Shown: positions 1 through 8,762, counted from the first letter of the stretch. The stretch: 9,509 nucleotides of DNA from an uncultured Synergistaceae bacterium (GCA_937870605.1 CALMZW010000314.1:1-9509), one strand, 5' to 3'. The notes: generated by a model from the sequence alone, not told the origin. Numbers and translations are program-made.

Positions 1-587
1 AGCTGATCGCGACGGTTCCCGAGACCTACACCCAGCCCGCTCGCAATCTCGCGCCCCGTCGTCACAAGACCGACCCGCAACGGGGCGAACGGAAGCACCG
101 AGATCGGACGCGCGACCGAAACGGCGCGGTCCATGTCCGTTCGGGCCACGGTCAGCGGAAGGATCCGGAAAGCCGCGACATTCTCGCCGCTTCGCACCGG
201 AACGAACGGAGGGAGCGTCGCAAGGATCCACTGGACATCCTCGTTGATCGCGTCCACCATGGCGGGATTGAAGAAGAGCATCCCGTCCCGCGTCGCATTC
301 AGGCGGCACTTTCCCTCCTCCGGGCCGTCCATCGAGACCCCTTCGCCGCCCAGGACGCGGCCGAGCGCAAGCGCAGCGTCGTCCTCATGGACCTCCGAAT
401 CTCCGAGTTCCAGAATCGAAAGGTGCTCCCTCCCCATGGAAAGCAGCACGGGAATGTCCTCGTCGCACACGACGTGCCCCCGCTTGAAACGCGCACCCTT
501 GTATCCGGAAACGGCGTCGATCTGCGTGAGATCGTGGGACAGCGGAAGGCCTATCGCCTCCCGGACGGGAATGGTTCGGACGCGCAT
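1..587 (-). CDS. MoeA-like molybdopterin-binding protein, partial (C-terminus beyond the left edge)
   Basis: The first 195 residues of a longer protein are visible; the reading frame stays open to base 1. The N-terminus (V-x-E-A-I-G-L-P-L-x-H-D-L-T, then K-G-A-R-F-K-R-G-H at about 30-38 and D-I-P-V-L-L-x-M-G at 44-52) is typical of stand-alone MoeA-like proteins annotated as molybdopterin-binding in anaerobes. At about 171-180 R-V-G-L-V-T-T-G-R-E opens the MoCF/MogA-like fold that binds molybdopterin. Family knowledge: cytoplasmic proteins linked to molybdenum cofactor handling, sometimes near molybdenum hydroxylase genes; the exact reaction of this subfamily is not settled. The ATG at 587 follows a clear AGGGGG ribosome site. 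An extended -10 promoter lies about 55 nt upstream, so the gene is probably transcribed on its own. I am confident of the family, not of the specific role or total length. Confidence 0.85.
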   Translation of the reverse strand, partial: MRVRTIPVREAIGLPLSHDLTQIDAVSGYKGARFKRGHVVCDEDIPVLLSMGREHLSILELGDSEVHEDDAALALGRVLGGEGVSMDGPEEGKCRLNATRDGMLFFNPAMVDAINEDVQWILATLPPFVPVRSGENVAAFRILPLTVARTDMDRAVSVARPISVLPFAPLRVGLVTTGREIASGLGVGLGNRRDQ

Positions 588-640
588 TGACGTTCCCCCT
601 TGCACAGGAAAGATTGGAAGCAACCGGGTTGCATTATGGG
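588..640 (-). other. 5' leader of the MoeA-like gene
   Basis: About 50 nt lie between the promoter and the ATG. They hold a short hairpin (620..632, GCAAC stem arms) and the AGGGGG ribosome site just before the start. The hairpin is too small to call a riboswitch, and I see no molybdenum-cofactor-type structured element. Confidence 0.3.
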
Positions 641-669
641 ATTATACCAGATCTTCATGGGGTTGGGAA
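641..669 (-). promoter_or_regulatory. Sigma-70-type promoter with extended -10 for the MoeA-like gene
   Basis: On the minus strand, TTCCCA (664..669; 4/6 to TTGACA) is separated by 17 nt from a perfect TATAAT (641..646). TGG directly precedes the -10, giving the extended form TGnTATAAT. It lies in the gap after the response regulator stop. The predicted start of transcription is near 634, leaving about 47 nt of leader. Confidence 0.72.
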
Positions 670-699
670 CGAGCGCGGGCGCCCGGGGAAACCTGCGCG

Positions 700-1326
700 C
701 TATTTCAATTCGTCCGGGCGGGGGCGCGGTTCCAGGGAAAGGAGATCGGAGATCCCTTCGGAAAGGATGCGGCGGAAGCCGCGGACGCGATCCGGATTCA
801 CTGAGGAATCGTCATTCCGAAACTCCGCAAGCCCGGCGAGCGCGCGAATTATCGCGCGCCCGGCTTCGGCGGTTTCGCGCACCAGCGCGTCCATTCGTTC
901 TTCGTGGGTCCGGATGGTCCGGTCCAGCTCCCGTCGGAGCCTGCGGATTTCCAGGTGCGTGGCGACGCGCGCACGGACCTCCGAGATGTCGAAGGGTTTC
1001 GCGATATAGTCCGCGCCGCCAGCTCCGAAAGCCTTGAGCTTGTCGAGCGGCTCGGTCAGGGCGCTGACGAAGATGACGGGAATGTCCCGGAGCGTCTGGT
1101 CTTCCTTGAGCAGCGCGCAGATCCCGTAGCCGTCCATGTCGGGGAGGTTGATGTCCAGCAACACGAGATCCGGCGGCGCGGCGCGGACCGCGCTCAGAAA
1201 CATGTCGCCCCGGGGGAAGGCGAAAACGTCATGCCCCAGGGAGCGCAGGATCGTATCCAGCACCTTCAGGTTCATGGGCACGTCGTCCACGATCATGATC
1301 TTCATTTTCGTCTCGTCGCACGGCAT
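700..1326 (-). CDS. Response regulator: REC receiver plus a short helical tail resembling a truncated HD-GYP N-terminus
   Basis: This 208-residue protein has a receiver domain at about 8-125: acidic pair D14/D15, phosphoacceptor D58 (in L-L-D-I-N-L-P-D-M-D-G), S89 in the conserved Ser/Thr position, and K110 followed by P. A charged helix (about 125-160) follows, then residues 157-192, whose R-A-L-A-G-L-A-E-F-R pattern resembles the first helices of the HD-GYP domain in RpfG-type regulators. The protein ends before any HD or GYP motif, so no phosphodiesterase activity is expected. It likely takes phosphoryl groups from the kinase encoded 7 nt upstream and signals by protein contact. The ATG at 1326 is preceded by AAGGG inside the end of the kinase gene; an ATG at 1305 (M-K-I-M-I-V-D-D) is a possible shorter start. 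Family certain, output unknown. Confidence 0.9.
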   Translation of the reverse strand: MPCDETKMKIMIVDDVPMNLKVLDTILRSLGHDVFAFPRGDMFLSAVRAAPPDLVLLDINLPDMDGYGICALLKEDQTLRDIPVIFVSALTEPLDKLKAFGAGGADYIAKPFDISEVRARVATHLEIRRLRRELDRTIRTHEERMDALVRETAEAGRAIIRALAGLAEFRNDDSSVNPDRVRGFRRILSEGISDLLSLEPRPRPDELK

Positions 1327-1333
1327 AGCGTCA

Positions 1334-4192
<2,859 letters not shown>

Positions 4193-4229
4193 GCTTTGAC
4201 CTCCGGGAAGACCGCATCAACGCGGGCTC

Positions 4230-4250
4230 GGATAAAAGATTATTTTATCC
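4230..4250. repeat. Perfect 8-bp inverted repeat between msrA and the kinase gene
   Basis: GGATAAAA (4230..4237), a 5-nt spacer, then TTTTATCC (4243..4250). The minus-strand arm contains TAAAAT (4242..4247), a 5/6 match to a -10 element, with TTGCTT 18 nt upstream as a weak -35. It may be an operator over a kinase promoter, or a hairpin in the message. There is no clean U-run after it on the minus strand, so it is not a standard terminator. Confidence 0.45.
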
Positions 4251-4257
4251 CCGATTC

Positions 4258-4276
4258 CCGAATAAAAGCAATTCGG
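4258..4276. repeat. 6-bp inverted repeat just after the msrA stop
   Basis: CCGAAT (4258..4263) and ATTCGG (4271..4276) flank a 7-nt A-rich loop, 16-34 nt beyond the msrA stop in the direction of transcription. It could form a modest RNA hairpin at the end of msrA. It lacks a U-tract, so termination is only a possibility. Confidence 0.3.
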
Positions 4277-4291
4277 TTCATTCGACGCGTT

Positions 4292-5023
4292 CTACCGGCT
4301 CATCCTGTCGACGACCAGGCGCAGACGCTTCTGCGCCTCTTCGGGGAGTCTCAGATCGGGCAAATCGCGCGAAAGATCGTCCGGCGTCCCTTCGCCGCCG
4401 AGGTATCCGTTGACGCGGGCGACAGCCGTCGAATCGGCGAATTCCGTCGCGTCCGGATAGATCGACATCAGCGCGCTCACCAGAATCGTGTCGTTGCGCA
4501 GGTAATACTTCTGATGGTAGTCCTCCGCCCGCGTAAATCCCGCGAAGGGACGGATCTCGGTGAACACGGGGAGTCCGTATCGCGCTTCCATCGCGCGTTT
4601 CGCCTCCTCCGCGGCCTTCCGCTGTTCCTCGTCGTGGTGAAAGATCACCGACGCGTACTGGCGGCTCATCGAAGGAATCGCCGCGTTATGCGAGACGAAA
4701 AACACGTGAAGAAGCTCCCCGTACGAGATCGTTTCCGGGTCGAAGTCCACCTGGACCGTCTCGCTGTGCCCGTCGATGTTGTGGTACGTCGGGTCGGGAG
4801 ATGTCCCTCCAGAATACCCGACTCTCGTCCGGAGAACGCCTCGAAGCAGCCCGAACCGGGCGTCCGATCCCCAGAATCACCCCAGCGCGAACGTCGCCGT
4901 CCTGCTTCCCGCGACAACGCGCATATCGATCGGCGGCCGTACGGGAGCGGACGCTTCCGCAATGCCGGCGCCCAGTATGGACGCCAGAACGGACGCGGCC
5001 ATCACGACAAATCTCTTTCCCAT
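4292..5023 (-). CDS. msrA: Exported selenocysteine-containing peptide methionine sulfoxide reductase A (UGA = Sec49)
   Basis: This enzyme reduces methionine-S-sulfoxide in proteins. The 243-residue frame has an in-frame TGA at 4877..4879, exactly where MsrA has its catalytic Cys: A-L-G-UGA-F-W-G. Conserved MsrA sequence continues after it: D-A-R-F-G (53-57), V-G-Y-S-G-G, P-T-Y-H, G-H-S-E-T-V-Q-V-D-F-D-P (with the conserved catalytic-site Glu), S-R-Q-Y-A-S and E-D-Y-H-Q-K-Y-Y-L-R. The first 26 residues form a signal peptide (K-R, hydrophobic stretch, A-E-A-S-A cleavage region), so it acts outside the cytoplasm. The ATG at 5023 follows a GGGGAGGGG ribosome site. The protein has no cysteine, hence no internal resolving Cys; selenoprotein MsrAs are known from Clostridia and algae. 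A hairpin suitable as a bacterial SECIS follows the UGA. The alternative is a point-mutated pseudogene, which intact conservation on both sides argues against. Automatic callers would probably start it at a GTG at 4750. Confidence 0.88.
4841..4867 (-). promoter_or_regulatory. Candidate bacterial SECIS hairpin in msrA
   Basis: Starting 10 nt after the UGA, the message can fold with an outer stem of five pairs (one G-U), small bulges including an unpaired U, and an inner GCCC/GGGC stem closed by a GGUUC loop. The loop's first G lies 20 nt after the UGA. Known bacterial SECIS elements place a small apical loop, with G among its first two bases, about 16-37 nt after the UGA for SelB to bind. Position and loop fit; bacterial SECIS are poorly conserved and GC-rich coding DNA forms hairpins by chance. 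Confidence 0.6.
4877..4879 (-). other. UGA selenocysteine codon (residue 49 of MsrA)
   Basis: The TGA is in frame with the ATG at 5023 and the TAG at 4292. It replaces the Cys of the G-C-F-W-G active-site motif. Homology to MsrA continues without a break or frame change on either side. Confidence 0.87.
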
Positions 5024-5065
5024 CTTCCGACCCCTCCCCTTCACATGTGTCGCCGGATCTAGTCC

Positions 5066-6199
5066 CTACCCGCAGGCCGACGACTCGCAGCTTCCGAGAA
5101 AATCCTCGAACACGGCGATCGCCGCGGGGTAATCCCTCCGGCCGAGCCCGATCCGGATATGGTTCCAGTTCACGTCGAACACCGTATCCGGAAGCACCAT
5201 CAGATTCCGTTCCTCCACCACGCGGCGGCAGAATTCGGCAACCGGGATAGTCTCCGACAGCTTCGGGAAGGCCGTGGACCCCCCGAGCGGAGGCGCCCAG
5301 AAGAGCGACTCCGGGTGACGCGCGAACACGGCTTCAGTCAGGCGCAGATTCCCGCCGACGAGGCGGCGGCTGCGATCCAGAATGCGGTCCGCGTTCCGCA
5401 GCGCGACGATCCCGAGGATCTCTCCGGGCGCGTTCATGCAGATCGTCGTGTAGTCTTTGAGCGACGCGACGCGCCTGAGAAACGCGCGATCCTGCGAACA
5501 GAGCCATCCGAGCCGCAGCCCCGGAAGCGCAAACGCCTTCGAGAGACCGGAAAGCGAGGCTGCGTAGGGCAGAAAATCGCAGGCGGCCGGGAGAATGTTC
5601 GCGGCGCTGTGCTCCAGCCCCCGGTACATTTCGTCGGAGAGCACGAAAATGCCCCGTTTCGCCGCCTGATCGAGCACCGTCAGGTATTCCTCCTCCGTCG
5701 GGATGAAGCCCGTCGGGTTGTGGGGAAAATTCAGGACCAGGATCTTCGTTTCGGGCCGGAACAGGCGGAAGAGTTCCTCGATGTCCAGGGTCCATCGTCC
5801 GTCCCGAAGGCGAAGCGTCCACGGCGTCACCTCGGCCCCAAGCGCCCGCGGAAGCTCGTGCAGCGACTGATACGCCGGCGAGACGGCGACGACATGGTCG
5901 CCCGGTTCCAGAAGCGCCATGAAGGTCAGCAGGATCGCCTCTTCGGGCGCGGCGGTCACGACGCCGTTTTCCTCCGCGTGCCGGTAGCGTTTCGCGATCT
6001 CCGTGAGGAGCGCGGGGCAGCCGTACGGCTCGGTGTAGGAGAGCCGAAGCGTGCTCCACAACTCGCGGCATTCGTCGTCGGCCATTCCGAGAAGCTCCGT
6101 GAGCCCCAGGGGCTCGCAGTCCGAAGGCGAAAGCATGTATTGCACATGGAACTCGTATTTCGCGAAATATCGTTCCAGTTCGAACTCCCGTATTTTCAC
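5066..6199 (-). CDS. PLP-dependent aminotransferase, class I/II (fold type I)
   Basis: A 377-residue cytoplasmic enzyme of the aspartate aminotransferase fold. Visible motifs: P-H-N-P-T-G at about 159-164 with the cofactor-contacting Asn, D-E-M-Y at 189-192 (Asp to the pyridine nitrogen, Tyr to the ring oxygen), the Schiff-base Lys at 221 in S-G-L-S-K-A-F, and the substrate-carboxylate Arg at about 349 in R-I-G-L-G-R. The N-terminus V-K-I-R-E-F-E-L-E-R-Y-F-A-K-Y-E-F matches a group of uncharacterised bacterial aminotransferases; the amino donor and product cannot be read from sequence. I chose the GTG at 6199: it overlaps the upstream stop as GTGA and sits 6 nt after GGAGGG, whereas the ATG at 6205 directly abuts that site. 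It is coupled to the GIY-YIG gene upstream and lies 42 nt before msrA. A link to methionine or sulfur amino acids is possible but unsupported. Confidence 0.93.
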   Translation of the reverse strand: MKIREFELERYFAKYEFHVQYMLSPSDCEPLGLTELLGMADDECRELWSTLRLSYTEPYGCPALLTEIAKRYRHAEENGVVTAAPEEAILLTFMALLEPGDHVVAVSPAYQSLHELPRALGAEVTPWTLRLRDGRWTLDIEELFRLFRPETKILVLNFPHNPTGFIPTEEEYLTVLDQAAKRGIFVLSDEMYRGLEHSAANILPAACDFLPYAASLSGLSKAFALPGLRLGWLCSQDRAFLRRVASLKDYTTICMNAPGEILGIVALRNADRILDRSRRLVGGNLRLTEAVFARHPESLFWAPPLGGSTAFPKLSETIPVAEFCRRVVEERNLMVLPDTVFDVNWNHIRIGLGRRDYPAAIAVFEDFLGSCESSACG

Positions 6200-6549
6200 G
6201 AACATCCCTCCATATTTCCATCATCGGCAAACGACGGAAACAACATAACCGGATCTCGAGTTTCCCGGCGTTCTTTTTCGCATTCTTCACACCACCGCGC
6301 GACGAGGCATTCTTTCTGTTCCCGGGAAAACCTCTTGAGCGCCCGTTCCCGACGCATTGCGGCGGCTCTGTCGGCGGCGCGTTCGCAGTAGACCAGCGTC
6401 ACGGGGCGACGCCCCGCCGTATACCTGGCGCCGCGCCCCGCGTTGTGCGCCGCGACGCGCGATTCGACGCAGGTGCTCCACCCGGTGTACAGGCTTCCGT
6501 CCCGGCAGCGGACCATATAGACCGCGGGGGTCGCCGCGTCGCCGTTCAC
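6196..6549 (-). CDS. Small GIY-YIG nuclease-domain protein (UPF0213/YhbQ-like)
   Basis: A 117-residue protein, close to the usual size of the stand-alone UPF0213 family plus a short tail. The domain begins with V-Y-M-V-R-C (10-15) and Y-T-G-W (21-24), the GIY and YIG halves, then conserved R32, H35-N, R-x-T-A-G-R-R-P (42-49), E69 and the K-R-F-S-R-E-Q-K stretch (72-79). Family knowledge: single-domain members are thought to act on DNA, but their cellular role is unclear. The GTG start at 6549 overlaps the mnmA stop by 4 nt (GTGA), and its own stop overlaps the aminotransferase start in the same way, so translation is probably coupled to both. The tail after residue 95 is not part of the domain and contains the next gene's ribosome site, which may constrain it. 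Confidence 0.88.
   Translation of the reverse strand: MNGDAATPAVYMVRCRDGSLYTGWSTCVESRVAAHNAGRGARYTAGRRPVTLVYCERAADRAAAMRRERALKRFSREQKECLVARWCEECEKERRETRDPVMLFPSFADDGNMEGCS
6206..6211 (-). promoter_or_regulatory. Ribosome binding site deciding the aminotransferase start
   Basis: GGAGGG on the minus strand is 6 nt from the GTG at 6199 but directly adjacent to the ATG at 6205. Spacing therefore favours the GTG, which also forms the GTGA overlap with the preceding gene. Confidence 0.75.
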
Positions 6550-7670
6550 GACGACGCCCCGCCGTTCGTGATGACGCCTCCGGCGGCGACAGTGTCTCCG
6601 TCGTAGAGGACGAGACGCTGCCCCGGCGCGGGCGCGAAGACCGGAGGATCGAAGACGACGCGCAGGGTATTTCCGTCGAACAACTCGACACGACACGAAA
6701 GCGGCTCGCCCTGCGAGCGAACTTTTCCCGTGAGCGAGCGAACTTTCCCCGTGAGCGAGCGCGCCCCGTCCATCGCGTCCGGAAGCAGGACGTTGACATC
6801 GCGCGCTTCGACGCACTCCCGGAAGATCTTCTTCCGCGGAACGAGAACGATCTCGTTCGTCTCCGGGTCGATCCGCGAGATGTAGAGCGGTTCGGGAAGG
6901 GCGAGCCCGAGCCCCTTTCGCTGCCCGACGGTGTAGAACGAAATCCCCTCGTGCCGCCCGAGCACGCGTCCGTCTTCCGCGACAAACGGCCCTGGCCTGT
7001 GCGGAAGATCCGACACGGCCTGACGGTAATCTCCCTGCCCCACAAAGCAGATTTCCATGCTGTCGGCGGCCGTTGCGACCGGAAGTCCCGCTTCCGCCGC
7101 GAGGGCGCGAGCCTCGTCCTTGCTCCTTCCGCCGAGCGGGAAGAGGATGCGATCCAGCCGTTCCCGCGGTATTCCGGCCAGAAAGTAGCTCTGGTCCCGC
7201 GACCTGTCGTCCGCGCGTGCAAGAAGGCATTCCCCCCCCGTCTTGAGAATGCGGGCGTAGTGCCCCGTCGCGACGAGCGGAGATCCGAGTTCGCGTTCGG
7301 CATAGTCCATGAGCAGACCGAACTTCACCCTGGCGTTGCAGTCGGAACACGGGTTCGGCGTCCGCCCCGACGCGTAGAAGCCGCGAAATGGCTCTGTTAC
7401 GAACGCCCGGAACTCATCCGCGACGTCCAGCGCCACGTGCGGTATCCCGAGCAGCCGCGCAAGCGCCCGCGCTCCCTCGACCGCCGCTCCGGCGTCCCTT
7501 TCGGAATCGTTTCCGTCCGGAATACGCATCGTCAGTCCGATAACGTCGTATCCCTGCCGGAGCAGGAGTACTGCCGAAGCGGCGCTGTCCACGCCTCCGC
7601 TCATGAGGACCGCGACGCGTCGCCCGGCCGCCGCTTTCTTCGTTCCTTCGATACGTCCGATGCTCCGCAC
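6546..7670 (-). CDS. mnmA: tRNA-specific 2-thiouridylase MnmA
   Basis: MnmA uses ATP and a persulfide relay to convert U34 to 2-thiouridine in the tRNAs for Lys, Glu and Gln. In the 374-residue form, the PP-loop S-G-G-V-D-S is at 24-29. The first catalytic Cys is C108 in T-P-N-P-C-S-D-C, with K-F-G following, and the second is C208 in M-E-I-C-F-V-G. A-T-G-H-Y-A-R (134-140), D-Q-S-Y-F-L (159-164), F-Y-T-V-G-Q-R-K-G (245-253) and the C-terminal beta-barrel domain are all present, so it looks complete. The GTG at 7670 is preceded by GGAG with 9 nt spacing; the frame also allows an ATG at 7694 (382 residues), which has no good ribosome site. Residues 305-318 contain a doubled 7-residue segment from a DNA tandem repeat. 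It heads the GTGA-coupled set with the GIY-YIG and aminotransferase genes. Confidence 0.96.
   Translation of the reverse strand: MRSIGRIEGTKKAAAGRRVAVLMSGGVDSAASAVLLLRQGYDVIGLTMRIPDGNDSERDAGAAVEGARALARLLGIPHVALDVADEFRAFVTEPFRGFYASGRTPNPCSDCNARVKFGLLMDYAERELGSPLVATGHYARILKTGGECLLARADDRSRDQSYFLAGIPRERLDRILFPLGGRSKDEARALAAEAGLPVATAADSMEICFVGQGDYRQAVSDLPHRPGPFVAEDGRVLGRHEGISFYTVGQRKGLGLALPEPLYISRIDPETNEIVLVPRKKIFRECVEARDVNVLLPDAMDGARSLTGKVRSLTGKVRSQGEPLSCRVELFDGNTLRVVFDPPVFAPAPGQRLVLYDGDTVAAGGVITNGGASS
6713..6761 (-). repeat. 21-bp tandem repeat, 2.3 copies, inside mnmA
   Basis: Units at 6713..6733 and 6734..6754 differ at one base, and a partial third copy covers 6755..6761. The period is a multiple of three, so the frame is kept and the protein carries S-L-T-G-K-V-R twice. 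It looks like a slippage duplication in a loop of the C-terminal barrel. Confidence 0.85.
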
Positions 7671-7862
7671 CCGCCCGCTCTCCCCCCGGCGCATACCCGA
7701 ATTTACGGCCGATATTGTAAAGTATATCGCATGAAGACGCCCGGAGCCTTCCCGAAGAAAAGCCGTTTTTTACGCAGGCGGTTCCGGTCAAAAACAGTAC
7801 AATTCACGGAGCGTCGCTTCGTTTATGAACAACGGCATCGACCGTGACGGGGAGGAGATTCG
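7671..7862. promoter_or_regulatory. Divergent intergenic region between mnmA and larE
   Basis: This AT-richer gap must hold both promoters. Towards mnmA, the minus strand has TATACT (7721..7726) and TACAAT (7714..7719) as -10 candidates. Towards larE, the plus strand has TACAAT (7798..7803). None has a convincing -35 at 16-18 nt, so the promoters are tentative. The larE ribosome site GGGGAGGAG lies at 7849..7857. No RNA gene or riboswitch is recognised. Confidence 0.4.
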
Positions 7863-8669
7863 ATGAGACAGGAAATACGGGACGCGGAGGATCGTCTGCT
7901 TTCGATCCTCCGTCCGATGGAACAGGCCGTCGTCGCCTACTCGGGCGGCGTCGACAGCGCGCTTCTCGCGACGGCCGCGCGCCGGGTTCTCGGCGACCGG
8001 GCCGTCGCGATCACCATTCTCTCCCCGACGCTCCCCGCCCGGGAGGTCGAAGAGGCGTCGGGCATCGCCGCGAAATCCGGAATCCGCCATGAAATCGTCC
8101 GTCTGAACGAACTCGACGACCCGACCTTCGCCGCGAACCCGGCGGATCGCTGTTACCACTGCAAAAAACGCCGCATCGCACTGCTTGAGACGTTCGCCCG
8201 CGAACGGGGAATTTCGTGGATTCTCGACGGATCGAACCTCGACGACCTCGGAGACGACCGCCCGGGCTACCGCGCCGTGCAGGAATCCGGAATGACCCGC
8301 TGTCCGCTGATCGAGGCCCGGATGACCAAGGCGATGATCCGGGAGCTCTCCCTCGAATGGGGGATTCCCGGCGATTCCCGGCCGGCGGCCGCGTGCCTCG
8401 CGTCCCGGATTCCGTACGGCGTCCCCCTGACAGCCGACCTGCTCCGCCGCGTCGAACGCGCGGAGGAAACGCTGCGCGCGCTCCTTCCGCCGGAAAGCAG
8501 AATCCGCGTCCGCACCACCGGAAGCGAGGGACGCATCGAAGTCGATCCGGGACTCTTTTCGTCGATTCTTGACGAAACGACGCGACGCGCGATCCTTGAC
8601 GGGCTCAGGTTGGCCGGATACTCGCACGTGACACTCGATCTCGCGGGATACAGGCGAGGCGGCGCGTAA
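7863..8669 (+). CDS. larE: LarE-type ATP-dependent sulfur transferase (three-cysteine, probable iron-sulfur form)
   Basis: LarE adds sulfur to the pyridinium dicarboxylate precursor of the nickel-pincer cofactor of lactate racemase (LarA) and related enzymes. This 268-residue protein has the usual length, the PP-loop S-G-G-V-D-S at 27-32, D-G-S-N-x-D-D at 122-128, D-x-R-P-G at 132-135 and A-A-C-L-A-S-R-I-P-Y-G at 176-186. C178 aligns with the sacrificial Cys of Lactobacillus LarE. C97 and C100 in D-R-C-Y-H-C-K-K add a C-x-x-C pair; LarE proteins with these three cysteines are reported to hold a [4Fe-4S] cluster and to transfer sulfur without destroying themselves. The ATG at 7863 has an excellent GGGGAGGAG site. 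No larA, larB or larC is in the window; neighbours are divergent mnmA and a downstream IclR gene. Some LarE-family proteins may serve other thiolation reactions, so the substrate is inferred. Confidence 0.9.
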   Translation: MRQEIRDAEDRLLSILRPMEQAVVAYSGGVDSALLATAARRVLGDRAVAITILSPTLPAREVEEASGIAAKSGIRHEIVRLNELDDPTFAANPADRCYHCKKRRIALLETFARERGISWILDGSNLDDLGDDRPGYRAVQESGMTRCPLIEARMTKAMIRELSLEWGIPGDSRPAAACLASRIPYGVPLTADLLRRVERAEETLRALLPPESRIRVRTTGSEGRIEVDPGLFSSILDETTRRAILDGLRLAGYSHVTLDLAGYRRGGA

Positions 8670-8735
8670 TACCAGATGGCCGGAGACTTTCCTGCTGACA
8701 CGAAACGCGACGCGAGCGCATTCCCTTTCAATCCC

Positions 8736-8762
8736 CCGAACGGAGCAGGCTCCGCCGTTCGG
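8736..8762 (+). repeat. GC-rich inverted repeat after larE, weak terminator candidate
   Basis: CCGAACGG (8736..8743) and CCGTTCGG (8755..8762) form an 8-bp perfect stem, with a possible inner GGAG/CTCC alternative. It begins 66 nt after the larE stop. What follows is A/C-rich with no T-tract, so Rho-independent termination is unlikely in the standard form. Confidence 0.35.

Noticed and set aside
677..690. GC palindrome after the response regulator as a terminator
   Set aside because: Short self-complementary GC stretch with no T-tract on the minus strand; expected by chance at this GC content.
4686..4880. Minus-strand reading frame with an ATG at 4880 overlapping the msrA active site
   Set aside because: It reads msrA in another frame, has no recognisable motif, and arises from high GC content.
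4292..5023. msrA as a pseudogene with a nonsense mutation
   Set aside because: The TGA falls exactly on the catalytic Cys codon. The frame, signal peptide, ribosome site and conserved motifs are otherwise intact, and a SECIS-like hairpin follows. A random stop at that one codon is much less likely than selenocysteine.
5159..6391. 410-codon plus-strand reading frame opposite the aminotransferase
   Set aside because: Shadow of the aminotransferase; no motif and no plausible ribosome site.
6357..7847. 496-codon plus-strand reading frame opposite mnmA and the GIY-YIG gene
   Set aside because: Extremely Arg-rich antisense translation opposite two conserved genes.
7788..8627. 279-codon minus-strand reading frame opposite larE
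   Set aside because: The plus strand encodes clear LarE motifs; this frame shows none.
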